A stretch of DNA of 64,000 nt, taken from Nocardia anocheti (GTDB lineage: Bacteria > Actinomycetota > Actinomycetes > Mycobacteriales > Mycobacteriaceae). The translations under genes were made by a program, and so were the position numbers. Shown here one piece after another: positions 42,601 through 51,326 of this stretch; position 1 is the stretch's first letter; the number at the start of each line of letters is the position of its first letter. Under the pieces are notes generated by a model. The model was not told the DNA's origin. It ran no database searches and saw only the letters and a list, made by a program, of their open reading frames with translations. The stretch covers positions 165,581 to 229,580 of the forward strand of contig NZ_JAQQFV010000011.1 in assembly GCF_029675105.1 (NCBI RefSeq). The letters run 5' to 3'.

Positions 42601-43176
42601 CCGCTCAACGGTGTGGAGCACGTGCTGGCCGCGCAGGTGGACACGCCGATCCCGGCGATCCTGGAAGGCGATGTCAAGGACGGCGCGCAGGTCACCATCG
42701 GCGGCATCCTGGCCTCGGTCAACCGCCGGATCAACAAGAACGGCCTGGCCTGGGCCTCCGCCCAGCTCGAGGACCTCACCGGTGGTGTGGAGGTGCTGTT
42801 CTTCCCGCAGTCGTACTCCGTCTACGGCATGGATGTCGTCGAGGACGCCGTGGTGCTCGTCAAGGCCCGCGTCTCGGTCCGCGACGACCGCATCTCCCTG
42901 ATCGCCAACGACCTGGTCGTCCCCGATCTTTCAGCGATCGGCGTCGCCAAACCGGTCGCGGTCGTCATGACCACCCGCATGTGCACCCCCGACAAGATCG
43001 GCGAACTCAAGAAAGTCCTCTCCCGCCACCCCGGCACCTCGGATGTCCACGTCCGCCACATCGGCGCCCGCGAGAAGACGACCCTGCTGAAACTCGACGA
43101 CGCCTGGCGCGTCTCCCCGTCCTCGGCCCTCATGGGCGATCTCAAAGCCCTCCTGGGCCCCGGCTGCCTCGGTTGA
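39631..43176 (+). CDS. dnaE: DNA polymerase III alpha subunit, DnaE1
   Basis: Main replicative polymerase of 1181 residues. The N-terminal PHP domain keeps its metal ligands (FVHLHNHTEYSMLDGAAKI, MTDHGNMYG), which in actinobacterial DnaE1 supplies 3'-5' proofreading. The catalytic palm has the acidic motifs in MPDIDIDFDD and MDFLGLRNLTV, and GPGRGSAAGSLVAY is typical. The C-terminus has the helix-hairpin region, an OB fold (VTIGGILASVNRRINKNG) and the clamp-binding region. The start is TTG 39631 with GGAGGAAGG upstream, giving LAPSGSFVHLHNH. The stop overlaps the next gene's TTG start as TTGA. Confidence 0.97.
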   Translation: MAPSGSFVHLHNHTEYSMLDGAAKITPLFAEAERLGMTAVGMTDHGNMYGASEFYNSAKKAGIKPIIGIEAYIAPESRFNTKRVQWGDPGQKSDDVSGSGAYTHMTMVAENATGLRNLFKLSSLASIEGQLGKWARMDEEIIAQYAEGIIATTGCPSGEVQTRLRLGHEREALEAAAKWQEIFGKENFFLEVMDHGLSIERRVREGLISISKQLEIPPLATNDCHYVTKDQSTNHEALLCIQTGKTLSDPTRFKFDGDGYYLKSAQEMRAIWDAEIPGACDNTELIGERVQSYDDVWEHRDRMPIFPVPEGHTQATWLRKEVLDGLDRRFPDGPPQDYLARADYELGVICEMGFPAYFLVVGDLIRHALDVGIRVGPGRGSAAGSLVAYAMGITNIDPIPHGLLFERFLNPERVSMPDIDIDFDDRRRGEMVRYATEKWGSDRVAQVITFGTIKTKAAIKDSARVLFGQPGFAIADQISKALPPPIMAKDISVSGITDPEHERYKEAAEVRELIGSNPDIAKIYETAKGLEGLIRNAGVHACAVIMSSEPLTDAIPVWKRAQDGAIITGWDYPSCEAIGLLKMDFLGLRNLTVIGDALENIKANRGIDLDMDHLPLNDPATYELLARGDTLGVFQLDGSAMRDLLRRMQPTGFEDIVAVLALYRPGPMGMNAHNDYADRKNGRQEVKPIHPELEEPLKEILADTFGLIVYQEQIMQIAQKVAGYSLGQADILRRAMGKKKLSVLEEAYAGFREGMLKNDFSEPAIKALWDTILPFAGYAFNKSHAAGYGLVSFWTAYLKANYPAEYMAGLLTSVGDDKDKAAIYLSDCRKMGITVLPPDVNESEQNFASVGTDIRFGLGAVRNVGANVVSSIIAARKEKSKFTDFSDYLNKIDAIACSKKVTESLIKAGGFDSLGHPRKGLLLIHSDAIDAVMSTKKAEAIGQFDLFGGLDDGDDSVASVFNVRVPDEEWETKHKLALEREMLGLYVSGHPLNGVEHVLAAQVDTPIPAILEGDVKDGAQVTIGGILASVNRRINKNGLAWASAQLEDLTGGVEVLFFPQSYSVYGMDVVEDAVVLVKARVSVRDDRISLIANDLVVPDLSAIGVAKPVAVVMTTRMCTPDKIGELKKVLSRHPGTSDVHVRHIGAREKTTLLKLDDAWRVSPSSALMGDLKALLGPGCLG

Positions 43177-44021
43177 CCCCCTGGCTCGACCGCACCCTCC
43201 CCGGTGCGGTCGACCAGTTCGTCGCCTGGACGACGGGCCCGCCCGACCGCACCCTGCTGGTAATCCACGGCGGCCCCGACTGGGACCACACCTACCTGCG
43301 ACATCCACTGGACCGATTGGCGGGCCACCACCGCCTGCTGCTCCCGGACCTACGCGGCTGCGGGCGCTCCACCTGCGGACTACCGCCGACGGCCTTCGCC
43401 CCCGACACCGTCGTCGTCGATCTGATCGCACTCCTGGACGCCTTCGACACCCGACGCGCCGACGTGCTGGGCTTCTCCTTCGGCGGACTGCTGGCCCAGC
43501 GCCTCGCGGTGACCGTCCCGGACCGGATCGGCAAGGTGATCATCGCGTCGAGCAGCGTGCTCCCGGTGCCCCCGGATGCCTATCCCGACACCCCGCACCA
43601 ACGGTCGATCCGGGCAGCGGAAAACGCTGTGTGGTCGGATCTTTCACGCACCGGACCTGCCCGCACCGAGGCCGCCGCCCGGGCTGGGGCACGGTCGAAT
43701 CTCGCCCGTGCGTCGGCGGCGCGGGGCTACCACCGGCGTCTGTCCCGCATCCGTTTCTCCGCGGACTGGGCGAACGCTCGCGACGCCGGTGCGCTGCGCT
43801 CGCCGCGTCTCGCGCATCCGGTCGAGCGACTGTCCGCGACTGGGCTCCCGATCCTGCTCCTGCACGGCCGCCATGATCTGACCTTCCCGGCCGGGCTCGC
43901 CGTCGAGGCGGCCGCGCGGATTCCGGGTGCTCGCGCGGTCGTTCTCGAACGCGCGGCGCACATGGCTCATATCGACCAACCGCGCCGTTGGCTGGCGGAG
44001 GTGTCCGCGTTCCTGCGGTGA
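43173..44021 (+). CDS. Alpha/beta hydrolase fold protein
   Basis: Hydrolase of 282 residues. LVIHGGPDWDHTYLRHPLD and LPDLRGCGRSTCGL form the oxyanion side; the nucleophile Ser is in LGFSFGGLLAQRLA; the acid is in LLHGRHDLTFP and the His in AHMAHIDQP. The HGGPD opening recalls proline iminopeptidases and related esterases, but the substrate is not predictable. The TTG start lies inside the dnaE1 stop codon (TTGA), so it is co-translated with the replicative polymerase. The following TetR gene starts 9 bases after its stop and may control it. Confidence 0.82.
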   Translation: MTPWLDRTLPGAVDQFVAWTTGPPDRTLLVIHGGPDWDHTYLRHPLDRLAGHHRLLLPDLRGCGRSTCGLPPTAFAPDTVVVDLIALLDAFDTRRADVLGFSFGGLLAQRLAVTVPDRIGKVIIASSSVLPVPPDAYPDTPHQRSIRAAENAVWSDLSRTGPARTEAAARAGARSNLARASAARGYHRRLSRIRFSADWANARDAGALRSPRLAHPVERLSATGLPILLLHGRHDLTFPAGLAVEAAARIPGARAVVLERAAHMAHIDQPRRWLAEVSAFLR

Positions 44022-44030
44022 GCTGGCCCG

Positions 44031-44639
44031 ATGCCGCCCCGCCGTATGACCCCGGACGCTCGCCGCGCGCAGCTGCTCGACGTGGGCGAAGAGCTGTTCG
44101 GCGCGGAGCCGTTCGACGACGTGTCCATGGAACAGATCGCCGCCCGCGCCCAGGTGACCAGGGCGCTGCTGTACCACTACTTCCCGACCAAGGCCGACTT
44201 CTTCGCCGCCATCTGGCAGCGCGCCCACGACACCCTGCGCGCCTCGGCGCCCCTGCGTACCGCCGAGACCGTGCGCGCGGGACTGGTCGCCACCCTGACC
44301 GCCTACCTCGACTTCTACGCCCGCAACCTGCCCCTGGTCCTCATCGCCAACCGCAGCTCGATCGCGGGCTCCCCGGTCGTCCGCGAACCCATCGACGCCA
44401 CCTTCCGCACCCTGTGCGCGACCGTCCTCGACGCCACCGGCACCACCGGGCACAGTCGGACACTGGCCGAGGCCGCCTTCGCTGGCTGGATCGCCTTCGT
44501 CCGCGAGACGACCCTGGCGGGCCTGGTGGACCGGACCATCACCCCCGCCGACAACCTCGCCCTGTGCCTGGCCGCCCTGGATGCCACCGTCGGCGCCCAC
44601 GCCGATCTGCGCGCCACGCCGCGCCCGGCGAGCGGCTGA
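44031..44639 (+). CDS. TetR family transcriptional regulator
   Basis: Regulator of 202 residues. The N-terminal helix-turn-helix is classical: ARRAQLLDVGEELFG, then VSMEQIAARAQVTRALLYHY, then FPTKADFFAAIW. The C-terminal ligand domain (RAGLVATLTAYLDFYARNLP, RSSIAGSPVVREP) is of the type seen in actinobacterial efflux or metabolic regulators. It follows the hydrolase closely and probably lies in the same transcript, so autoregulation of this pair is likely. The effector is unknown. No obvious palindromic operator is visible in the short gap. Confidence 0.93.
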   Translation: MPPRRMTPDARRAQLLDVGEELFGAEPFDDVSMEQIAARAQVTRALLYHYFPTKADFFAAIWQRAHDTLRASAPLRTAETVRAGLVATLTAYLDFYARNLPLVLIANRSSIAGSPVVREPIDATFRTLCATVLDATGTTGHSRTLAEAAFAGWIAFVRETTLAGLVDRTITPADNLALCLAALDATVGAHADLRATPRPASG

Positions 44640-44735
44640 GAATCCGCGCGCTGTCCCCGGACACCGCGCCCGATCCGGCTCGCTGGGACCAGTGGTGATG
44701 GCCGCCCCGCGCACATCGGTCTAGCCTCGAGAGGC

Positions 44736-46763
44736 GTGACGTCCGCGCCCCTGCTCGACTCGCCACCTCGTTCGCCGGACCCCGCTCGCTCCGCGCGCCC
44801 CGCGATCTCGGCCCGAACGGTTCTGATCGTCGCGGTGACGGCGATCCTCGCGCAGCTGGTACTGCGCGGTCGGGTGGCGGCCTCCGGCTTCTTCTACTGG
44901 GACGACTACCTGCTCATCGGCCGGGTCAGCGAGCACCCCCTGTGGTCGACCGAACTGCTCCTCACCAGCCACGACGGTCACGTCATGCCCCTCGCGCTCG
45001 CGCTGACCTGGCTGGTCACCACCGTCGCGCCACTGGAGTGGACGGCCGCGGTCGTGGTGCTGTTGGTCCTCCAAGCCCTCGCGTCACTGGCCGTCCTGCG
45101 GCTGCTGGTGGTCCTGCTGGGGAGGCGCGCGCGGCTGCTCGGTCCGCTGGTGTTCTTCCTGTTCGTCCCGCTCACCCTGCCCGCCTTCGCCTGGTGGGCC
45201 GCCGCCGTGAACGCCCTGCCCCTGCAGATCGCGCTGGCCTGGGTCAGCGCCGACGCGGTGCTGCTGGTGCGCACCGGGCGGCGCCGGTACGCGCTATCGG
45301 GTGCGGTGGTGTTCGCGGTGGCGCTGCTGTCGTTCGAGAAGGCGGTGGTGGTGCTGCCGGTCGCGTTCGCGGTGGTGGTGCTGGCGGCGTCTGTGACGGG
45401 GGAGTCGGTGCGCGAGGCCGCCCGGCGCGGTGCCGCGCTGTGGACCGCCGCCGGGGCGGTGCTGCTGGCCTGGGCAGCGTGTTTCCTGCTGGTGATCCAA
45501 CGACCGCGCGGGCTGTCCGCGCCCGAACACCCGGGCATCCTGGTGCGCCGCGCTCTCTCCGACGGGCTGGTCCCCGGCCTGTTCGGCGGGCCGTGGCGCT
45601 GGGAACGCTGGCAGCCCGCGACCCCGTGGGCCGACCCACCCGCCGTCGCGGTCATCCTCTCCTGGGTCGCACTGATCCTGTTCGCCGCGTGGACGATCCG
45701 CACCCGGCGCCGCGTCCTTCCCGTCTGGCTCGGCACCATCGCGTACGCCGTCGGCACCATCGCCCCCGTGGTTCTCCTCCGTGACGGCCCAGGCACCGCG
45801 GGCCTGCTGCTCCAATCCCTGCGCTACTTCGCCGATTTCGCCGTCGTCGCCACCATCGCCCTGACCCTGCTCACGATGTCGCCTCCGCGTTCGGCCGCCG
45901 TGCCGGACCGACGCGCGCGGCGAACCGCCGCCTCCGAGCAGCGAGCGCACCCGCGCACCGACTCCGCTGACGCGCGACCGGTAGCCGCGTCCGCGGGCGG
46001 CGGCGCGACACCGCAGGACAACGAGGCACCGGGCTGGGTGCCGACCGCGCCGCGACGCGGTCCGATCGTGTCGTGCGATCACCCGAGGCCGCAGACGGAC
46101 ACGCCGGACCGGCGAACAGCGATCCGAGGGCGACGCATGGTCATCACCGCCACGATCCTCTTCCTCGCGAGCAGCGTCTACTCCACTGTCACTTTCACCC
46201 ATACCTGGCAACCCAGCCCCGCCCGCACCTACGTCACCGGCGTGCGCGCCTCCCTCCCGACCGTCACCGACGCACCCCTGCTCCCCCAGGAAGTCCCCTG
46301 GAACGTCCTGAACCCCTTGGCCTTTCCCGAGAACATGACCGACCACGTCTTCGCCCCGCTCGCCACTCCCACCACCTTCGCCCCGTGGACACCGAAGCTG
46401 CGGATGATCACCGACACCGGCGCGATCGTCGACGCGAACGTCTGGTGGAACCGCGCCATCGTGGCCGAACCCGGCTGCGGCCACCGCGTACGCGGCACCA
46501 CCTCGACCGTGCTGCCCCTGGACGGACCCATGCAGATCCGCGACTGGACCGTCCAGCTCAACTACCTCGCCGAACGCGACGGCCGCGTCGCCGTGTCCTT
46601 CGACGGTGACACCGAGACCGTCGCCGAGGTGCGCCGTGGCCTCAACACCGTCTACGTGCGGCTGCTCGGTGGGGGATCGGCGCTGCGCATCCGCGCCTTC
46701 GACGCCGACCAGTCGCTGTGTGTGGGCGCGGGCCCGGTCGGGGTGATCTCGCACGCGTCCTGA
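44736..46763 (+). CDS. Large polytopic membrane protein, possible GT-C glycosyltransferase
   Basis: Membrane protein of 675 residues with about ten to eleven hydrophobic helices. The first extracytoplasmic loop carries the acidic pair in FFYWDDYLLIGR, the place where GT-C enzymes keep their catalytic acidic motif, so a polyprenyl-phosphate-sugar transferase is possible. A stretch of about 75 residues (RRARRTAASEQRAHPRTDSA and beyond) between helices is charged, proline-rich and probably disordered. A globular C-terminal domain follows one more helix (VITATILFLASSVYSTVTF) and would face outside. No closer family is recognised. GTG at 44736 has GAGAGG upstream. Confidence 0.7.
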   Translation: MTSAPLLDSPPRSPDPARSARPAISARTVLIVAVTAILAQLVLRGRVAASGFFYWDDYLLIGRVSEHPLWSTELLLTSHDGHVMPLALALTWLVTTVAPLEWTAAVVVLLVLQALASLAVLRLLVVLLGRRARLLGPLVFFLFVPLTLPAFAWWAAAVNALPLQIALAWVSADAVLLVRTGRRRYALSGAVVFAVALLSFEKAVVVLPVAFAVVVLAASVTGESVREAARRGAALWTAAGAVLLAWAACFLLVIQRPRGLSAPEHPGILVRRALSDGLVPGLFGGPWRWERWQPATPWADPPAVAVILSWVALILFAAWTIRTRRRVLPVWLGTIAYAVGTIAPVVLLRDGPGTAGLLLQSLRYFADFAVVATIALTLLTMSPPRSAAVPDRRARRTAASEQRAHPRTDSADARPVAASAGGGATPQDNEAPGWVPTAPRRGPIVSCDHPRPQTDTPDRRTAIRGRRMVITATILFLASSVYSTVTFTHTWQPSPARTYVTGVRASLPTVTDAPLLPQEVPWNVLNPLAFPENMTDHVFAPLATPTTFAPWTPKLRMITDTGAIVDANVWWNRAIVAEPGCGHRVRGTTSTVLPLDGPMQIRDWTVQLNYLAERDGRVAVSFDGDTETVAEVRRGLNTVYVRLLGGGSALRIRAFDADQSLCVGAGPVGVISHAS

Positions 46764-46817
46764 GCACCCGCGATCGTTGCCCGCGCGTGCCGCGGCGGCG
46801 CGTGCGATGCTGGGCCG

Positions 46818-48569
46818 ATGAGGCTGTTTCGGGTGTGGGCGCCGGAGGCGGGGTCGGTGCGGCTGCACCTGGACGGGGACGCGCACCCGATGCGGCGCAA
46901 CGGCGGCGGCTGGTGGTCGATCAGAGCGCAGGCGGCCCAGGGCGCCCGCTACGGCTTCCTCATCGACGACGACCCCACCGTGCTGCCCGATCCGCGCTCG
47001 GCCCGTCAACCCGACGGCGTGCACGCGCGCTCGGCCGTGCACGACCTGGACCCGGCGGCCTGGACCGACCACGGCTGGACCGGCCGACAGCTGGCGGGCG
47101 CGGTGTTCTACGAACTGCACCTGGGCACCTTCACTCCCGAGGGCACCTTCGACGCCGCGATCGGCAAGCTCGACCATCTGGTCGAACTCGGCGTCACCAC
47201 GGTCGAACTGATGCCGGTCAACGCCTTCGACGGCACCCACAACTGGGGCTACGACGGCGTGCTCTGGTACGCGGTGCAGGAGAGTTACGGCGGCCCCGAC
47301 GGCCTGCAACGCTTCGTCGACGCCTGCCACGCCCGCGGCCTGGCGGTCTGCCTGGACGTGGTCTACAACCACCTCGGCCCCTCCGGCAACTATCTGCCGC
47401 GCTTCGGCCCCTACCTCGCCGACGGCCGCAACACTTGGGGCCAGAGCCTGAACCTCGACGGCCCCGGCTCCGACGCGGTGCGCCGTCACATCATCGACAA
47501 CGCCCTGCGCTGGCTGCGCGACTTCCACCTCGACGCCCTGCGCCTGGACGCCGTGCACGCCCTCGTCGACCGCACCGCCACCCACCTGCTCGAAGAACTC
47601 ACCGTCGAAACCACCGCGCTCTCAGCGCAAGTCGGCCGCCCGCTCACCCTCATCGCCGAGAGCGACCTCAACGACCCCCGCCTGATCACGCCCCGCGCGG
47701 CGGGCGGCTACGGCCTGACCGGGCAGTGGAACGACGACCTGCACCACGCCGTGCACACCGCGGTCTCCGGTGAACGTCAGGGCTACTACGCCGATTTCGG
47801 CTCCCTGGCCTGCCTGGCCCAGACCCTCACGCACGGGTTCTTCCACGCCGCCACCTATTCCAGCTTCCGCGGCCGCACCCACGGCGTGCCGATCCCGCGC
47901 GAACTGATCCCGGCCAGCGCGCTGCTCGGCTACACCTGCAATCACGACCAGATCGGCAACCGCGCCCTCGGCGACCGCCCGAGCGCCTACCTCACCCCGG
48001 GTCAGCTGGCGGTGAAGGCCGCGCTGGTGCTGCTCTCGGCGAGCACCCCGATGCTGTTCATGGGCGAGGAATGGGGCGCGCGCACCCCGTTCCAGTTCTT
48101 CACCTCGCACACCGACCCGGTCGTCGGCGCCGCCACCGCCGCGGGCCGCCGCGCCGAATTCGCCGCACACGGCTGGGCCACCGACGACGTCCCCGACCCG
48201 CAGGACCCGGCCACCTTCACCCGCTCCCAACTGGACTGGACCGAACCGCACCGCGAACCGCACGCCCGGCTGCTCGCCTGCTACCGCGCGCTGCTGGCCC
48301 TGCGCAAGGCCCGCCCCGAGTTCGGTGACCCCTGGCTGGAGCGGGTCTGGGCCGACTACGACGAGGCCGCGCGCTGGTTCGTGCTGCGGCGTGGCCGAAT
48401 CTCGGTGGTGTGCAATCTCGCCGAGGACGACGCGGTGATCCCCGTGCACGGGCGCGTCCTGCTCGCGTGGTCCCCGGCCACCGAAAGCGGCGCGGGCACA
48501 CTGGTTTCCGGCCACAGCTTCGCCGTCCTGGAGGAAGGGGACGGCGCGGGCACCGTGGTCACCGACTGA
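46818..48569 (+). CDS. treZ: Malto-oligosyltrehalose trehalohydrolase
   Basis: GH13 enzyme of 583 residues that releases trehalose from maltooligosyl-trehalose made by TreY. An N-terminal CBM48-like domain (RLFRVWAPEAGSVRLHLDGD) precedes the barrel. Family regions are visible: LDVVYNHLGPSGNYLP, the nucleophile Asp in LDALRLDAVHALVD, the acid/base Glu in LIAESDLNDPR and the transition-state Asp in TCNHDQIGNR. The gene is separate from treY and treX, which lie more than 7 kb away on the other strand. A GHF-style C-terminal beta domain ends the protein. Confidence 0.95.
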   Translation: MRLFRVWAPEAGSVRLHLDGDAHPMRRNGGGWWSIRAQAAQGARYGFLIDDDPTVLPDPRSARQPDGVHARSAVHDLDPAAWTDHGWTGRQLAGAVFYELHLGTFTPEGTFDAAIGKLDHLVELGVTTVELMPVNAFDGTHNWGYDGVLWYAVQESYGGPDGLQRFVDACHARGLAVCLDVVYNHLGPSGNYLPRFGPYLADGRNTWGQSLNLDGPGSDAVRRHIIDNALRWLRDFHLDALRLDAVHALVDRTATHLLEELTVETTALSAQVGRPLTLIAESDLNDPRLITPRAAGGYGLTGQWNDDLHHAVHTAVSGERQGYYADFGSLACLAQTLTHGFFHAATYSSFRGRTHGVPIPRELIPASALLGYTCNHDQIGNRALGDRPSAYLTPGQLAVKAALVLLSASTPMLFMGEEWGARTPFQFFTSHTDPVVGAATAAGRRAEFAAHGWATDDVPDPQDPATFTRSQLDWTEPHREPHARLLACYRALLALRKARPEFGDPWLERVWADYDEAARWFVLRRGRISVVCNLAEDDAVIPVHGRVLLAWSPATESGAGTLVSGHSFAVLEEGDGAGTVVTD

Positions 48570-48645
48570 TGACGGCCGGGCACGGCTCGGCCACGGTCGG
48601 TCTCCGACCATTGCCCAGTCGAGAGTCCGACCGTACGGTTGAGCG

Positions 48646-49896
48646 ATGAGCAACGACGCTTACGGGCAGGACAGTGCTGCCCTCCCGGCCGGTGTGGGCG
48701 GCTACGCCCCGGCCGGATTCGCCCCGCTGGTGCGCGCCTTCGCCACCCTGGTCGGCCGCCGCCGCGGCGCGGGCGGTTCCCTCGCGATCCACCGACACGG
48801 ACAACCCCTGGCCCACCTGTGGGCGGGCAGCGCGGGGGACCGACCCTGGACCGCCGAGACCGGCGCCATCGTCTTCTCCGCGACCAAGGGCGTCACCGCC
48901 ACCGTCATCCACCGGCTCGCCGACCGCGGCCTGATCGACTACCGCGCCCCGATCGCCGAGTACTGGCCACGCTTCGCCGCCAACGGCAAGGGCGCCATCA
49001 CCGTCGCCGACGTGCTCACCCATCGGGCCGGACTGTCCTCGCTGCCCGCCGTCGCCGACACCGCGTTCGAATCGCTCGATCACGAGCTGATGGAGGACCG
49101 CCTGGCCTTGGCCGCGCCCGACCGGCTGCGCGGCGTCCCCGCCTACCACGCGCTCACCTACGGCTGGCTGCTCGCTGGCCTGGCCAGGGCCGTCACCGGC
49201 CGCGCGATGGGCGAACTCATCCGCACCGAGGTCACCGAACCGCTCGGCATCGACGGCATCCATCTGGGCCGCCCGGTGGCGGGCTCGTCGACCGACTACG
49301 CCCCGCTCGCGGGCGCGCACCTGAGCGCGGTCGGACATCCGGTGGCGGCCGAAGTCCTCGGCCGGGTGGGCAGACACGTCCCCGGCGCGCTGGGCGCGGC
49401 CGCCCGCTGCCTGTTCGTGCCCGGCCTGCACGGCATCCTCGACGGTGACGACCCGCCGATCCTGGACACCGAGATGCCCGCGGGCAACGGGGTGTGCACG
49501 GCGACCGGTCTCGCGCGCATGTACGCGGCACTGGCCGACGGCGTCACCGTCGACGGCAGGCCCTACCTGAGCGCGCACACCCACCGCGCGATCCGCCGCG
49601 TGCAGACCTACCGGCTCGATCACGCGCTGTTCTACCTGCCGATGATGTGGCACCTGGGCTACCACTCGTTCCCGCTGGTCGGCGCGCGCCACGGCTTCGG
49701 GCACATCGGACTCGGCGGGTCCTTCGGCTGGGTCGACCCGGCCTCGGGCCTGTCGGTGGCCTACGTGCACAACCGTCTCGACCAGACCACGCTGGCCTAC
49801 GACCAGCCCGCCATGGCCTGGGTGCTGCCCCTGGTCCTGTCGGGGGTGCGCGCCACCCGCGACCGCGCGGCCGGAATCGACCGCGTGGCCGCGTAA
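48646..49896 (+). CDS. Serine hydrolase of the class C beta-lactamase/esterase family
   Basis: Penicillin-binding-like serine hydrolase of 416 residues. The SxxK motif is SATKGVTATVIHRLADRG near residue 87; the catalytic Tyr is in VPAYHALTYGWLLAGLARAV; the third motif region is GFGHIGLGGSFGWVDP near the C-terminus. The YHALTYGW form is that of actinobacterial EstB/LipE-type carboxylesterases rather than true beta-lactamases. No signal peptide is present, which also favours an intracellular esterase. It follows treZ by 76 bases and converges on ilvA with three bases between stops. Confidence 0.88.
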   Translation: MSNDAYGQDSAALPAGVGGYAPAGFAPLVRAFATLVGRRRGAGGSLAIHRHGQPLAHLWAGSAGDRPWTAETGAIVFSATKGVTATVIHRLADRGLIDYRAPIAEYWPRFAANGKGAITVADVLTHRAGLSSLPAVADTAFESLDHELMEDRLALAAPDRLRGVPAYHALTYGWLLAGLARAVTGRAMGELIRTEVTEPLGIDGIHLGRPVAGSSTDYAPLAGAHLSAVGHPVAAEVLGRVGRHVPGALGAAARCLFVPGLHGILDGDDPPILDTEMPAGNGVCTATGLARMYAALADGVTVDGRPYLSAHTHRAIRRVQTYRLDHALFYLPMMWHLGYHSFPLVGARHGFGHIGLGGSFGWVDPASGLSVAYVHNRLDQTTLAYDQPAMAWVLPLVLSGVRATRDRAAGIDRVAA

Positions 49897-49899
49897 CCG

Positions 49900-51252
49900 T
49901 CAGGTCAGGTAGCGGTAGGCCGGGGAGCCCGGTTCCAGGCGCTCGGCCTGGATCGGGGAATCCTCGATGCGGTGCAGCAGCGAGGCCAGGTCGTCGGTGG
50001 CGCCCAGTTCGATGCCGACCAGCGCCGCCCCGGTCTCCCGGTTGTTGCGCTTGACGTACTCGAACATGGTGATGTCGTCGTCGGGCCCGAGGACGTCGTC
50101 GAGGAAGCGGCGCAGCGCCCCCGGCTCCTGCGGGAAGTCCACCAGGAAATAGTGCTTGAGCCCGCGATGCACCAGCGAACGCTCGATGATCTCGCCGTAA
50201 CGCGACACATCGTTGTTGCCGCCCGAGACCAGCACCACCACGGTCGACCCCGGATCGATCGCGACCTCGGCCAGCGCCGCGGTGGCCAGCGCGCCCGCGG
50301 GCTCGGCGATGATGCCCTCGTTCTGGTACAGATCGAGCATCGCGGTGCAGATCGCGCCCTCGTCGACCTGCATCATCCGGAACGAGGCGGTGCCGGTGGG
50401 CGTGGCGGTGGTGGTGAGCAGCGGCAGCGAGGCGTGCGAGACCACGGCCCCGCCGAAGGAGGCGGCGGCGCGGTAGGGCAGGTCGCCGATGCGGCGCACG
50501 GCGGCACCGTCGACGAACGGGTCGATCTCGGGCAACGTCACCGGCGCACCGGCCACCAGCGCGGCGGTCATCGAGGCCGCGCCTGCGGGCTCCACCCCGA
50601 GCAGACCGGCCTGGGGCGCGCGTTCACGCAGGTAGGTGCCGATCCCGGCCAGACAGCCACCCCCGCCGACCGGCACGATCACCAGGTCCGGCGCGGTGCC
50701 GAGCTGCTCGAGGAACTCGGCGGCGATGGTGCCCTGTCCGGCCGCGGTGCGCGGGTCGTCGAACGGGGGCACTCTGGTCGCGCCGGTACGGGCGACGTCG
50801 TCGGCGGCGGCCGCGGCGGCCGCGTCGTAGGTCTCGCCGACGGCGATGAGCTCGACGAACTCGCCGCCGTGCACGCGGATGCGGTCGCGCTTCTGCTTGG
50901 GAGTCGTGGTCGGCACGTAGATGCGCCCGCGCACACCCATGGCCTTGCATGCGAACGCCACGCCCTGCGCGTGATTGCCCGCGCTGGCCGCGACCACCCC
51001 GGCCGCGCGTTCGGCCGCGGTGAGCTGGACCATCAGGTTGTAGGCGCCGCGCAGCTTGTAGGAGCGCACGGCGGTGAGATCTTCGCGCTTGAGGTAGACC
51101 TGGGCGCCGGTCTGGGCCGACAACCGCGGGCTGTACTGCAGCGGTGTCGGCTCGATGATGTCGGAAATTCGCTTCGCGGCGGCGTCGATCTCGTCCGCGG
51201 TCAGCGGCGGACGGGATACGGATACTTCGGCGACGTCAGCGATGGAGGACAC
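49900..51252 (-). CDS. ilvA: Threonine dehydratase (biosynthetic)
   Basis: PLP enzyme of 450 residues that converts threonine to 2-oxobutanoate for isoleucine synthesis. The PLP lysine is in AVRSYKLRGAYNLMVQL; the Ser/Asn loop is ASAGNHAQGVAFACKAMG; the phosphate cup is VPVGGGGCLAGIGTYL. A single short ACT-like regulatory domain (KHYFLVDFPQEPGALRRFLD) ends the protein, as in other actinobacterial IlvA, where isoleucine inhibits. In mycobacteria it is next to the Ddn-like gene, and the same order appears here. The start is ATG 51252. Confidence 0.96.
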   Translation of the reverse strand: MSSIADVAEVSVSRPPLTADEIDAAAKRISDIIEPTPLQYSPRLSAQTGAQVYLKREDLTAVRSYKLRGAYNLMVQLTAAERAAGVVAASAGNHAQGVAFACKAMGVRGRIYVPTTTPKQKRDRIRVHGGEFVELIAVGETYDAAAAAAADDVARTGATRVPPFDDPRTAAGQGTIAAEFLEQLGTAPDLVIVPVGGGGCLAGIGTYLRERAPQAGLLGVEPAGAASMTAALVAGAPVTLPEIDPFVDGAAVRRIGDLPYRAAASFGGAVVSHASLPLLTTTATPTGTASFRMMQVDEGAICTAMLDLYQNEGIIAEPAGALATAALAEVAIDPGSTVVVLVSGGNNDVSRYGEIIERSLVHRGLKHYFLVDFPQEPGALRRFLDDVLGPDDDITMFEYVKRNNRETGAALVGIELGATDDLASLLHRIEDSPIQAERLEPGSPAYRYLT

Positions 51253-51326
51253 CCGGCAATGTTACCGATCCCCGCGCGGCGCCCGACCACCCGCCGCCGG
51301 GGACGGGTGGCCGCGCGCGAGGGCCC

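Noticed and set aside
39406..42621. Antisense frame of over 1000 codons opposite dnaE1
   Set aside because: A shadow of the third-position GC bias in dnaE1; repeated Val/Gly/His/Asp text, no domain.
48646..49896. Beta-lactam resistance gene
   Set aside because: The SxxK and YHALTYGW motifs and the lack of a signal peptide fit an intracellular EstB/LipE-type esterase better than a secreted beta-lactamase.
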